Assembly (NCBI RefSeq): GCF_903914075.1
Contig: NZ_CAIWNQ010000005.1
Coordinates: 164,456 to 228,455, forward strand
Source: Ruegeria sp. THAF57
Lineage (GTDB): Bacteria > Pseudomonadota > Alphaproteobacteria > Rhodobacterales > Rhodobacteraceae
DNA: 64,000 bases
Direction of reading: 5' to 3'
Both the position numbers and the translations under genes were made by a program. Positions 43,749 through 52,235 of this stretch are shown here, in pieces. Below the pieces are notes generated by a model. The model was not told where the DNA came from. It did no database searches and was given only the letters and a program-made list of their open reading frames with translations. The stretch's first letter is position 1. Every line of letters begins with the position of its first letter.

Positions 43749-44720
43749 GTGTCTAAATCCCTAAGCCTCCGCTGGCTGGAAGTGTTTCAATTGATCGCCA
43801 AGTCAGGGTCGATCCAACAGGTCGCGTCGGAAACCGGCTTGTCCATCAGTACTGTCTCAAACCACCTGCGCAGTCTTGAACGTGCGCTTGGCATCGAACT
43901 GGTAGACCATGGTCGCCGCCCTATGGGGCTGACCCCGGCCGGAGAAGTGTTTGCGCGTTATGTTCGCGATGGTCTGACGGTATTGAAACGGGGTGAGGCT
44001 GAAATCCGAACCGGAAACTGGCGTCACGCGACCGACCTGAGGCTGGCCCTGATCGACGATTTTGATAACCAGATCGCGCCTGATCTGTTCCGGTTTCTGG
44101 CCCAGGCGTTGCCGCGCTGTAACTTTCGACACTACACCCGCCCGAGCCATGAGATCATCGCCAAACTTCAAGAGCATAAGCTGGACGCAGGAGTCGCCAC
44201 GCGGCCATCAGAACGCACAGAGGGGTTGATCGAATACCCGCTAATGCGCGACCCGTTTATCGTCATTTTGCCAAGTAGCATTGAAGTTCAGCCCGAAGAA
44301 CTGTTTGAGCCGGATGCAAACCTTCCGCTGCTGAGATATTCGCGCGACTATATGATCGGTAAACAGATCGAAATTCAGTTGACTCGCAGCAAGTACAACC
44401 TGCCGAACCGGTTCGAACTGGAGTGCAATCAGTCGATCATTGGACTGGTTGCCGAGGGCGCGGGATGGGCGATTACCACTGCCGCGTGTTTCCACCGGGC
44501 GCAGCGATTTCACGACAGCGTCAAAGCCATGCCTTTTCCCGGCCGGAACTTTGTGCGGACTGTGTCGTTGTTCACCACCGAGGTCTATCCCGAAACGACA
44601 TCGGCTTTGATCCAGAAGGCAATGGAAAAGCTGATACGCCAGCATTTTACCGAGCCTATGTGTAAAAAACATATCTGGCTCAAAAATGAATTCAGAACGA
44701 TGGAGGCCGAGGCAGCTTAA
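43749..44720 (+). CDS. LysR family transcriptional regulator
   Basis: A 323-aa LysR regulator. The helix-turn-helix lies at about residues 7-65 (VFQLIAKSGSIQQVASETG and LSISTVSNHLRSLERALG) and the effector domain follows. The extended C-terminus (MCKKHIWLKNEFRTMEAEAA) is longer than usual. Start is GTG; the only nearby ATG is out of frame. It lies 90 nt after the demethylase on the same strand and may regulate the MttB 2 / demethylase pair. Its stop overlaps that of the convergent LacI gene by 4 nt. Confidence 0.87.
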   Translation: MSKSLSLRWLEVFQLIAKSGSIQQVASETGLSISTVSNHLRSLERALGIELVDHGRRPMGLTPAGEVFARYVRDGLTVLKRGEAEIRTGNWRHATDLRLALIDDFDNQIAPDLFRFLAQALPRCNFRHYTRPSHEIIAKLQEHKLDAGVATRPSERTEGLIEYPLMRDPFIVILPSSIEVQPEELFEPDANLPLLRYSRDYMIGKQIEIQLTRSKYNLPNRFELECNQSIIGLVAEGAGWAITTAACFHRAQRFHDSVKAMPFPGRNFVRTVSLFTTEVYPETTSALIQKAMEKLIRQHFTEPMCKKHIWLKNEFRTMEAEAA

Positions 44721-45742
44721 ATCCCGACCGGCGGCCCAAGCGACTGACCTTCGATGATACTGGTGTCGAGCTGTTCGCCCTGATCCGTGACCTGTTTTTC
44801 GACCATCTCGATCAGTTGCAGGGCGGCCTTGCGCCCCATCTCGCGATGTGGAACGTGCACGGTTGTCAGGGCCGGGCTAACAATTCGGGCCAATTCGATG
44901 TCGTCAAACCCAGTGATCGAGACATCCTTGGGGACGCGCAGCCCGATTTCCTGAGCCCGCCGCAGCGCGCCAACGGCTAAGACGTCGTTACCGCAAAGGA
45001 TAGCTGTCGGGTGCGAAGCTTGGCCCATCAACTGGGAGAATGCTTGGGCCCCGCATTCAATTTCGTAAGGCGTTTCGATGATTGTCAAATCCGAAACGTC
45101 CAATCCGTTTTGCCGCGCGGCGTCTTTAACGCCTTCGATCCGCAGGCGCGCGCGATCATTGCCAGCGCTGACGCCGGAAATCATGCCAAGACGCGTGTGG
45201 CCCATGGCAATGACACGGTTTGCCAACGCGCACATTGCCGCGCGGTTGTCGAACCCGATCGAGGGGACCGGCGCATCGGGAGTAAAAGACCACGCGACCA
45301 GGGTGGGGATATTTCGACGGTTCAGAAACTCATAAATTTTTGGGTCGCGGTCATGGCCAATCAGCAAAAGCCCATCCGCGCCCCGCGCCGCCAGCGTCCT
45401 GATCTGTTCTTCCTCGATGTCTGGCTTGTAGGCCGAGCTTGAAACCAAAAGGGTATATCCGTGCTGGTGCAACTCTTCCTGAAAGGCTTGCAGCCCGCGC
45501 GCGAATATTGCGTTCTCCATTGTCGGGATTATCGCACCAATGGTGAATGTACGTTTGGCGGCCATCACCTGTGCAGCAAAATTCGGTGTATAGCCCAAGG
45601 CATCAACAGCCGATTGAACGCGTTCCCGCGTCGCTTTGACGACACGGTCTGGGCTGTTGAGGCAGCGCGAGACAGTCGCCGTCGAAACGCCCGCCATCTT
45701 GGCCACATCGTCCAGCGTTGGTGCCGCCCCCAATTTCGACAT
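44717..45742 (-). CDS. LacI family transcriptional repressor of the sulfonate operon
   Basis: A 341-aa LacI/GalR regulator. The helix-turn-helix and hinge are at residues about 10-60 (TLDDVAKMAGVSTATVSRCL, then TPNFAAQVMAAKR), and the rest is a periplasmic-binding-like sensor. The ATG at 45742 is preferred over a TTG two codons earlier. It is divergent from the TRAP/hps operon, and the gap carries two LacI-type palindromes, so it is very probably the repressor of that operon. Inducer would be dihydroxypropanesulfonate or a sulfonate intermediate, by inference. Confidence 0.9.
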   Translation of the reverse strand: MSKLGAAPTLDDVAKMAGVSTATVSRCLNSPDRVVKATRERVQSAVDALGYTPNFAAQVMAAKRTFTIGAIIPTMENAIFARGLQAFQEELHQHGYTLLVSSSAYKPDIEEEQIRTLAARGADGLLLIGHDRDPKIYEFLNRRNIPTLVAWSFTPDAPVPSIGFDNRAAMCALANRVIAMGHTRLGMISGVSAGNDRARLRIEGVKDAARQNGLDVSDLTIIETPYEIECGAQAFSQLMGQASHPTAILCGNDVLAVGALRRAQEIGLRVPKDVSITGFDDIELARIVSPALTTVHVPHREMGRKAALQLIEMVEKQVTDQGEQLDTSIIEGQSLGPPVGI

Positions 45743-45808
45743 TATCAAACCCGCAATTCACTTTTGCCAATAAGTCTAATCTCAACCGGCCTCCAAGGAA
45801 AGTAGATA

Positions 45809-45843
45809 TGTAAGCGCTTGCATTTTTGATGTAAGCGCTTACA
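45809..45843. promoter_or_regulatory. Twin LacI-family operators in front of the sulfonate operon
   Basis: TGTAAGCGCTTGCA (45809-45822) and the perfect palindrome TGTAAGCGCTTACA (45830-45843) both carry the AAGCGCTT core with the central CG of LacI/GalR sites. Their centres are 21 bp apart, two helical turns, which would put two dimers on one DNA face. They lie between the LacI gene and the first operon gene and probably overlap the promoter. Confidence 0.85.
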
Positions 45844-45880
45844 AATGACTTTGGGCCGAATCCGAAGGGAGTCCGGAAAA

Positions 45881-46066
45881 GTGTTTCTGACCGCATCCAT
45901 CATCGTGTTTGTCATCTACTTCGCGAACGTGGCTTTGGGTGCTTTTGCAGGCAGTGCCTTTCTTGGGGACGTGGGTGAGATGTTGGTCCTGTTCGCGGCG
46001 TCGATCCTGTTCGTTGTCGCAATTCTGAAAAAGGAGGCTGACCGCGACGCAGAAAGCGACGGCTGA
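45881..46066 (+). CDS. Small two-helix membrane protein heading the sulfonate operon
   Basis: A 61-aa protein with two hydrophobic segments (FLTASIIVFVIYFANVALG and MLVLFAASILFVVAIL) joined by a short polar loop, and a charged C-terminal tail (KKEADRDAESDG). GTG at 45881 is chosen because AAGGGAG lies 9 nt before it. An ATG at 45845 is in frame but abuts the operator and has no site. It is the first gene of the TRAP - hps - com operon, 24 nt before the TRAP binding-protein gene. It may be an accessory subunit of the transporter. No homologue is known to me. Confidence 0.7.
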   Translation: MFLTASIIVFVIYFANVALGAFAGSAFLGDVGEMLVLFAASILFVVAILKKEADRDAESDG

Positions 46067-46090
46067 CTTTTTTGCTTGGGAGGGCAATCT

Positions 46091-47236
46091 ATGAACAACG
46101 ACAAAACTGAACTGGCGTCGGCCGAGCGCCGCAATTTCCTGAAGCTCAGCGCCACGGGGGCGTTCACGGCGGCGCTGGTTGCCGGGGCGGGGGGCGTACT
46201 GTGGTCATCCGAGGCCGCAGCGCAAACCGCCAAGGAGGAAAGCGAGCGCGAAAAGGCAGCGGATCACGTGATGACCATCGCCACAGCCTATGTGCTGGGT
46301 GCATCACGCAGTTATCCGATCATGCAGCTGGACCTGAAGGAAAACATCCAGAACGCCACCAATGGCAAGGTCTATGTCAAGCTGGCCCCCGGTGGACAGT
46401 TGGGTGCAGGCGGATCTTTGGTGCAAAAGGTTCAGGGCGGCACCATTCAGGCTGCGCAACACTCGCTGTCGAATTTCGCGCCGTTTGCGTCTACCGTTGA
46501 TCTGATCAACATGCCGTATCTGTGCGGATCGAACCAGAAATTCACCAATCTTGTGAATTCGGACACGTGGAAAAACGAAGTCCATCCCAAGGTCGAAGCT
46601 GCCGGGTTCAAGGCGTTGTTCTACGTCGTGATCGACCCCCGCGTTGTTGCCGTGCGGCAGGGCGGGAATGCCATTATCACTCCGGGTGACATGAGCGGTA
46701 TCAAGTTTCGCGTACCGGGTTCCAAGATGTTGCAGCAATATTATCGCATGGTCGGCGCAAACCCGACGCCTGTCGCTTGGGGTGAGACCCCCTCGGCCAT
46801 CAAGCAGGGCGTCGCGGATGCGCTTGATCCATCTGTGGGCGCGCTGTTCGTCTTTGGTTTCAAAGACATCCTCAGCCACGTGACCTTTACGCAGGCCGTG
46901 CCGGACAGTCAGGTCTATTCCTGCAATCTGGAGTGGTTCAATTCGATGCCGGCCGACGTGCAGGAAGGCATCATTTGGGCGTCCGAAATGACGAGCCACC
47001 AGAACCTTGCCAAAGTGCCCTCGGCCCGCGCCTATGCAATGGCTGAACTGAACAAGGCTGGTGTCGAGTTCCACTCGCTCAGTTCTGATCAACTGGCCGA
47101 GTGGGAAAGCGTCGGTGGATATCAGAACGCCGATTGGGATCCGTTCAAGACGGAACTGGCCGGGTCGATGGATGCGTTCGAGAAATTGGTCGAGGCCGCA
47201 GGGACCCAAGGCAAATATTTCGTCCACGACGCCTAA
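46091..47236 (+). CDS. TRAP transporter solute-binding protein (DctP type), probable sulfonate import
   Basis: A 381-aa periplasmic binding protein of the DctP family. The N-terminus carries a twin-arginine-type signal (RRNFLKLSATGAF followed by a hydrophobic stretch ending EAAAQ), so it may be exported folded. The binding fold includes APGGQLGAGGSLVQKVQGG and GIKFRVPGSKMLQQYY, where the Arg of the latter is the family's carboxylate/sulfonate-binding position. GGAGGG precedes the ATG. The operon indicates 2,3-dihydroxypropane-1-sulfonate as ligand. It corresponds to one of the hpsKLM genes described for roseobacters. Confidence 0.88.
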   Translation: MNNDKTELASAERRNFLKLSATGAFTAALVAGAGGVLWSSEAAAQTAKEESEREKAADHVMTIATAYVLGASRSYPIMQLDLKENIQNATNGKVYVKLAPGGQLGAGGSLVQKVQGGTIQAAQHSLSNFAPFASTVDLINMPYLCGSNQKFTNLVNSDTWKNEVHPKVEAAGFKALFYVVIDPRVVAVRQGGNAIITPGDMSGIKFRVPGSKMLQQYYRMVGANPTPVAWGETPSAIKQGVADALDPSVGALFVFGFKDILSHVTFTQAVPDSQVYSCNLEWFNSMPADVQEGIIWASEMTSHQNLAKVPSARAYAMAELNKAGVEFHSLSSDQLAEWESVGGYQNADWDPFKTELAGSMDAFEKLVEAAGTQGKYFVHDA

Positions 47237-47257
47237 TCGACCGTCACAACCTCATGT

Positions 47258-47301
47258 AGTCAGGCCGGTAAACGCCCGGACCATAAGGCGCGCGCCTGAC
47301 T
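47258..47301 (+). promoter_or_regulatory. Intercistronic stem-loop after the TRAP binding-protein gene
   Basis: AGTCAGGC (47258-47265) pairs with GCCTGACT (47294-47301), enclosing a second small stem (CCGG/CCGG). It fills most of the 86-nt gap between the DctP and DctQ genes. With no T-run, it more likely protects the upstream message from 3' decay than terminates, favouring excess binding protein. Confidence 0.5.
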
Positions 47302-47322
47302 GCCTGCACGCCGAGGGAACAG

Positions 47323-47835
47323 ATGACCTTACTTCAAAACATAGACCGCAACGCCGAACGCTGGCTGCTGTTGGTATTCTACGTGATGCTGGTCATCACC
47401 ATGGCCATCGAGGTCCTGCGGCGCGAAATTTTCGCATATTCGTCGATCTGGGGTGAAGAGATCGTTCGCTATTCCTTTATCTACCTCGCGTGGATTGGCG
47501 CTGCGGCGGCGGTCAAGGAACGCGCCCATATCCGTATCGACGTGATCATGCATTATCTCGGGCCGCGTCCCAAGGCGCTGCTGTATATCTTTGGCGATCT
47601 GGTGATGTTCGGCGTGGCCGTCATCGCGCTTTATTGGTCGTACGAGGCGGTGCATGTCTCGGCCAAGTTCGGCTCGGTGACGGATGGGCTGCGCGTGTCA
47701 AAGGTCTGGTTCTTGATGGCCGTGCCTACCGGTTTTGCGCTGATGATCTGGCGGCTGATCCAGTCGCTGCTGCGCGATCTGAAATGCCTGAGGGACGGCA
47801 AGCCCGTCTTCGAAGGCGATAAGCTGTTTGACTGA
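47323..47835 (+). CDS. TRAP transporter small permease (DctQ type)
   Basis: A 170-aa membrane protein with four predicted helices (WLLLVFYVMLVITMAIEV; YSFIYLAWIGAAAAV; ALLYIFGDLVMFGVAVIALYW; VWFLMAVPTGFALMIW). The motif WGEEIVRYSFIYLAWIGAA and the following KERAHIRIDV are hallmarks of DctQ subunits. It pairs with the large DctM subunit encoded 11 nt downstream to form the Na+-driven importer. Start ATG with GAGGGAACAG upstream. Confidence 0.9.
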   Translation: MTLLQNIDRNAERWLLLVFYVMLVITMAIEVLRREIFAYSSIWGEEIVRYSFIYLAWIGAAAAVKERAHIRIDVIMHYLGPRPKALLYIFGDLVMFGVAVIALYWSYEAVHVSAKFGSVTDGLRVSKVWFLMAVPTGFALMIWRLIQSLLRDLKCLRDGKPVFEGDKLFD

Positions 47836-47846
47836 GGGGACACGCG

Positions 47847-49175
47847 ATGCTTTGGGGTTCCCTAAATCAAACCGTTGAACTGGGCTGGGATTTTTATCTG
47901 CCTGTGATCCTGTTCGTTGGCCTGATTGCACTGGCCGTACCCGTCTGGGCGGCCATCGGTACGGCGGCCATCGTGATGCTGATCATGTCGGGCGATCTGC
48001 CGCTCAGCCTTGTGGGAGAAAGCCTGTTCACTGGCATCGACGCCTTTGCCCTGACCGCTGTGCCATTGTTCATCCTGACGGGCGACGTGCTGGTCCGAAC
48101 GGGGCTGTCGCGCAAATTCCTGGATGTTGCTGAGGCGCTGACCTGCTTTGCCAAGGGCGGGTTTGGCTCGGCTACCGTTCTGGTCTGCGGCATGTTCGCC
48201 GCCATCTCGGGCTCGGACGCGGCGGGTGCTGCTGCGGTGGGCCGAATGACGATCAACCGACTGGTCGAAAGCGGCTACCCCCGCCCCTATGCCTGTGCGT
48301 TGGTCGCGGCAGGGGCCTGTACCGGCATCCTGATCCCACCTTCGATTGCCTATATTATTATCGGCCTTGTGCTGGGGATTTCCGCTTCGACCCTGTTCCT
48401 GGCGGCGTTGATCCCCGGTCTGGCCATTCTGGTATCGATCCTTGTGACCAACATCATCATGAATCGCATCTATGCCTATGAGGGCGGCGGCATGATGACA
48501 ATGGGCGAGTGGTTGGCCAATCTTGGCTCGGCGCTGAAATCCGGCTGGTACGCGTTCATCGTGCCGGGGATCATCTTCTACGGCATCTTCTCGGGCCGCC
48601 TGACCCCGACCGAGGCGGGCGCGACCGCTGTGGTTGTCACCATCATCATGGGCTTCATCCTGCGCACTCTGACTCTGGCCGATTTTCCGTCGATGCTGGT
48701 CAGTTCGGCCAAGGTAAACGGGGTGATCCTACCGATCATCGCCTTCTCGGCCCCTCTGGCCGAGGCACTGGCAATCATGGGTGTGCCGCAGGGCTTTGTG
48801 ACAGCCGTCACTTCTCTGACCGATGATCCATATCTGCTGATCTTGCTGATGATCGGCATCCTGATCGCGGCAGGATGTGTCATGGAAACGACGCCGAATA
48901 TCGTGATCCTCGCCCCGATTCTGAAGCCCCTGGCAGATAACATCGGCATGAATGAGATCCAATTCTGCATCATGATGATCACCGCGTTGGGCGTGGGGTT
49001 CATTACGCCCCCGTTAGGGCTGAACCTGTTCGTGGTCTCGGGGATTACCGGCGAGTCGATCCTCAAGATCGCAGCCCGCGCCGTTCCTTTTGTTTTGACA
49101 ATGCTGATCGTGGTTATTCTGATCGCCTATGTTCCGGCTGTGTCGACCACGCTGCTTCCTGAAATCTACCAATAG
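47847..49175 (+). CDS. TRAP transporter large permease (DctM type)
   Basis: A 442-aa integral membrane protein with about 12 predicted helices. Family motifs include GVPLF-type segment TAVPLFILTGDVLVRTG, AISGSDAAGAAAVGRMTI, GAACTGILIPPSIAYIIIG and the C-terminal ALGVGFITPPLGLNLFVVSG. It forms the sodium-coupled substrate channel with DctQ. Uptake of dihydroxypropanesulfonate is inferred from the downstream hps genes. hpsN starts 12 nt after its stop. Confidence 0.93.
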   Translation: MLWGSLNQTVELGWDFYLPVILFVGLIALAVPVWAAIGTAAIVMLIMSGDLPLSLVGESLFTGIDAFALTAVPLFILTGDVLVRTGLSRKFLDVAEALTCFAKGGFGSATVLVCGMFAAISGSDAAGAAAVGRMTINRLVESGYPRPYACALVAAGACTGILIPPSIAYIIIGLVLGISASTLFLAALIPGLAILVSILVTNIIMNRIYAYEGGGMMTMGEWLANLGSALKSGWYAFIVPGIIFYGIFSGRLTPTEAGATAVVVTIIMGFILRTLTLADFPSMLVSSAKVNGVILPIIAFSAPLAEALAIMGVPQGFVTAVTSLTDDPYLLILLMIGILIAAGCVMETTPNIVILAPILKPLADNIGMNEIQFCIMMITALGVGFITPPLGLNLFVVSGITGESILKIAARAVPFVLTMLIVVILIAYVPAVSTTLLPEIYQ

Positions 49176-49187
49176 GGTTTTCTAACC

Positions 49188-50495
49188 ATGCCGCGCGAGT
49201 ATTTGAAAAAAGCGACGCTAACCCCGCAGTCCCATGCAACCGAGGTGCATGACACGGTAAAGACAATCCTTGCCGATATCGAAACGGGTGGCGACGCCAA
49301 AGCCATGGAATACGCGGCGAAGTTCGACAAGTTTGAGGGCAACGTGCTGATGACACAGGCCGAGATTGACGCGGCCATCGCACGCGTGCCCGAAAAGCTG
49401 AAGGCCGATATCCGGTTTGCCCATGACAACGTGCGCCGCTTTGCCGAAACGCAAAAAGCAACCGTTTCAGATGTTGAGATGGAGATCGTGCCCGGTTTCG
49501 TCGCAGGGCAAAAGGCGATCCCGGTGGATGCGGCGGGTTGTTATGTGCCCGGCGGACGGTATAGCCACATCGCCAGCGCGATAATGACGGTGACGACGGC
49601 AAAGGTGGCCGGGTGCCGCCATATCACCGCGTGTTCGCCGCCACGCCCCGGGGAAGGCGTCGCACCAGCCATTGTTTATGCTGCGCATATTTGCGGGGCC
49701 GATAGCATTCTGGCCATGGGCGGGGTGCAGGGCGTGGCCGCGATGACTTATGGCCTGTTCGGTCTGCCGCGTGCGAATATCCTTGTGGGTCCCGGCAATC
49801 AGTTTGTGGCCGAGGCCAAGCGCATTCTTTATGGAAAAGTCGGCATCGACATGATCGCAGGCCCGACCGATAGCCTGATCCTTGCGGACAATTCCGCCGA
49901 CGCGCATGTGGTGGCGACCGATTTGGTCAGTCAGGCCGAACATGGCTACAACTCACCCGTCTGGCTGGTGACGGATGATCGGCCTTTGGCGCAAAAGGTG
50001 ATGGAACTGGTTCCTACCCTGATCGCGGACCTTCCCGAATTGAATCGCGAAAATGCCTCAGCCGCGTGGCGGGACTATGCCGAAGTGATCCTGTGCGCTA
50101 ACCGTGAGGAAATGGCCGCCTGTTCCGACGCCTACGCGCCCGAACATCTGACCGTACAGGCCGAAGATCTGGATTGGTGGCTGGATCGGCTGACCTGCTA
50201 TGGCTCTTTGTTTCTGGGCGAAGAAACCACTGTGTCCTATGGCGACAAGGCAACGGGCACGAACCACGTGCTGCCGACATCGGGCGCGGCAAGCTATACT
50301 GGTGGCTTGAGCGTTCACAAATACATGAAGATCGTCACATGGCAGCGCGCAACACGGGAAGGGTCCAAACCGATAGCCGTTGCCACAGCCCGCATTTCCC
50401 GACTGGAAGGGATGGAAGGCCATGCGCGTGCCGCAGACGTGCGTCTGGCCAAGTATTTCCCCGACGAACAATTTGACCTGACCGCAGATGGATGA
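49188..50495 (+). CDS. hpsN: Sulfopropanediol 3-dehydrogenase
   Basis: HpsN, 435 aa, is a HisD-family enzyme that oxidises (R)-2,3-dihydroxypropane-1-sulfonate to (R)-sulfolactate with two NAD. Zinc and catalytic residues match HisD: Q249 and H252 (LVSQAEHGYN), E319-H320 (APEHLTV), D353 and H412. The substrate-pocket residues differ from the true HisD at 18.7 kb: SQAEHDES is SQAEHGYN here, and GDYVGGPNHVLPT is GDKATGTNHVLPT. The signature from ILVGPGNQFVAEAKR onward is intact. Context with a TRAP importer, hpsO, hpsP and comDE supports the assignment. Its stop overlaps the hpsO start. Confidence 0.9.
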   Translation: MPREYLKKATLTPQSHATEVHDTVKTILADIETGGDAKAMEYAAKFDKFEGNVLMTQAEIDAAIARVPEKLKADIRFAHDNVRRFAETQKATVSDVEMEIVPGFVAGQKAIPVDAAGCYVPGGRYSHIASAIMTVTTAKVAGCRHITACSPPRPGEGVAPAIVYAAHICGADSILAMGGVQGVAAMTYGLFGLPRANILVGPGNQFVAEAKRILYGKVGIDMIAGPTDSLILADNSADAHVVATDLVSQAEHGYNSPVWLVTDDRPLAQKVMELVPTLIADLPELNRENASAAWRDYAEVILCANREEMAACSDAYAPEHLTVQAEDLDWWLDRLTCYGSLFLGEETTVSYGDKATGTNHVLPTSGAASYTGGLSVHKYMKIVTWQRATREGSKPIAVATARISRLEGMEGHARAADVRLAKYFPDEQFDLTADG

Positions 50496-51249
50496 CCCGC
50501 GCGCGCTTTTTGACCTGAGAGGCAGAGTTGCCTGCGTGACCGGTGCAAGCTCGGGCTTAGGGCGACAGGTGGCCAAGGTTCTGGCGGCTGCGGGGGCGCA
50601 GGTTGTGGGCGTTGCGCGCCGACCCGAGGCTTTGGTCGGGCTGATCGAAGAGATCGGCGAAAATGCCGATGCGGTCGTCGCCGACATTTCAGACAGATCT
50701 CGTGTGGATGGACTGACGCAGGAGGTCTCGGCCAAGTTTGGTGCGCCGGATATCCTCGTCCACGCGGCCGGGCTGAACACCCGAGAGACAGCGGATGACG
50801 TGACCCCCGAAGGATGGGATCAGACATTGGCTGTGAACCTCAGCGCACCGTTTTTTCTGAGCCAATCAATGGTTCCTGAGATGAAGAAAAAAGGGTGGGG
50901 CCGCATCGTGAATTTCGCCTCGCTACAGACGACGCGTGCCTTTCCGGGTGGTGTTGCCTATGGCGCCACGAAGGCAGGGATCGGCCAATTGACCCGTGCA
51001 ATGGCCGAGGCATGGTCGCCCTTCGGAATCACGGCCAATGCCATAGGGCCAGGGTTCTTCCCAACCGAATTGACGCGCGCCGTCTTTGATGATCCGGCGC
51101 GCGCGGAACGCAATGCAGCCCAGACCTGTATTCGCCGCAATGGCGAAATGGCGGACATAAACGGCCCGATCTTGTTTTTGTGCTCGCGCGCGTCGGACTA
51201 TGTCACCGGGCAGGTGCTGATGGTTGATGGGGGGTTCACCGCAAAATGA
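50488..51249 (+). CDS. hpsO: Short-chain dehydrogenase, DHPS 2-dehydrogenase (HpsO-like)
   Basis: A 253-aa classical SDR. The NAD-binding motif is TGASSGLG (about residues 18-25) and the catalytic Ser (NFASLQTT) and Y-x3-K (YGATKAG) are present. The C-terminal VTGQVLMVDGGF is typical. In the DHPS pathway of Cupriavidus, HpsO and HpsP interconvert the enantiomers through the 2-keto compound so that HpsN can use both. Its start lies 8 nt inside hpsN and its stop overlaps hpsP (ATGA). The enantiomer it prefers cannot be read from sequence. Confidence 0.85.
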   Translation: MDDPRALFDLRGRVACVTGASSGLGRQVAKVLAAAGAQVVGVARRPEALVGLIEEIGENADAVVADISDRSRVDGLTQEVSAKFGAPDILVHAAGLNTRETADDVTPEGWDQTLAVNLSAPFFLSQSMVPEMKKKGWGRIVNFASLQTTRAFPGGVAYGATKAGIGQLTRAMAEAWSPFGITANAIGPGFFPTELTRAVFDDPARAERNAAQTCIRRNGEMADINGPILFLCSRASDYVTGQVLMVDGGFTAK

Positions 51250-52226
51250 AGGCTTTGATCTATGAAGGTGTTGAAAGCGTGGTTTATCGGGATGTCCCGG
51301 ATGCCAAGCCCAATCACGGCGAACACCTTATTCGGATTCAAGCAGTCGGAATCTGCGGGTCGGACATGCACGCCTATCTGGGCCATGATGCGCGTCGACC
51401 GGCGCCGTTGATCCTTGGGCATGAGGCGGCTGGCGTTATCGTGGGCGGCCCTCGTGACGGTGCGCGGGTTACCATTAACCCGCTGGTTTCCTGTGGACGT
51501 TGTGGTGCCTGTTCTGCCGGGCGCGAAAACCTGTGCCCGGACCGCCAGATCATCTCAATGCCGCCGCGTGAGGGTGCTTTCGCAGAGTTTGTTGCCATGC
51601 CAGAACGAAATCTGATCGATGTGCCGCAGCATGTCAGCCTATCACAGGCCGCTTTGGCGGAACCGCTGGCCGTGGGGTGGCATGCGGCGCGCCTTGGGCT
51701 TGAGGCGTCGCATTCATCCATGGAGCGCCGCGCGTTGGTATTGGGCGGGGGGGCCATCGGGGTTGCCGCAGCGCTGGCCCTGTCCGCGATGGGGGTCGAA
51801 AACGTTCAGATTGTTGAGCCAAACACATTGCGACGCGCATATCTGCAAAATGCGATTCCTTTTAAGCTTGTCGCTGAAACCGCCGATACGTTCCCGCTGA
51901 TCATTGACGCCGTCGGGTTTGCCGCGACCCGCGCGACGGCCTCCGCTCTGGCACAGCCGGGCGGGGTGATCGCCCATGCGGGTTTAGGTGAGGATAGTGG
52001 CGGGCTGGATGCGCGCCGTATGACCTTGCAGGAAATCACGTTTTTCGGCACCTATACATATACGGCTGAGGATTTCCGAGAAACCGCACAGGCCATTTTT
52101 GATGGCCGTCTGGGTGCGCTTGACTGGGTCGAGGCACGCGCGTTGTCTGACGGCGCGCGCGCATTCCAGGATCTGCGGAGGGGTGCGGTTTCCGCGCCCA
52201 AGATCATCCTCGCGCCATGGGAGTAG
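51246..52226 (+). CDS. hpsP: Zinc-dependent alcohol dehydrogenase, DHPS 2-dehydrogenase (HpsP-like)
   Basis: A 326-aa medium-chain zinc dehydrogenase. The catalytic zinc ligands are Cys in GICGSDMH and His-Glu in LGHEAAG. The structural zinc lobe CGRCGACSAGRENLC has all four Cys. The NAD site is GGGAIGVAAAL. It is thought to act with HpsO in racemising dihydroxypropanesulfonate through the 2-keto form. Its ATG overlaps the hpsO stop and the usp gene starts 10 nt after its end. Confidence 0.85.
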   Translation: MKALIYEGVESVVYRDVPDAKPNHGEHLIRIQAVGICGSDMHAYLGHDARRPAPLILGHEAAGVIVGGPRDGARVTINPLVSCGRCGACSAGRENLCPDRQIISMPPREGAFAEFVAMPERNLIDVPQHVSLSQAALAEPLAVGWHAARLGLEASHSSMERRALVLGGGAIGVAAALALSAMGVENVQIVEPNTLRRAYLQNAIPFKLVAETADTFPLIIDAVGFAATRATASALAQPGGVIAHAGLGEDSGGLDARRMTLQEITFFGTYTYTAEDFRETAQAIFDGRLGALDWVEARALSDGARAFQDLRRGAVSAPKIILAPWE

Positions 52227-52235
52227 GAGGCTTTT

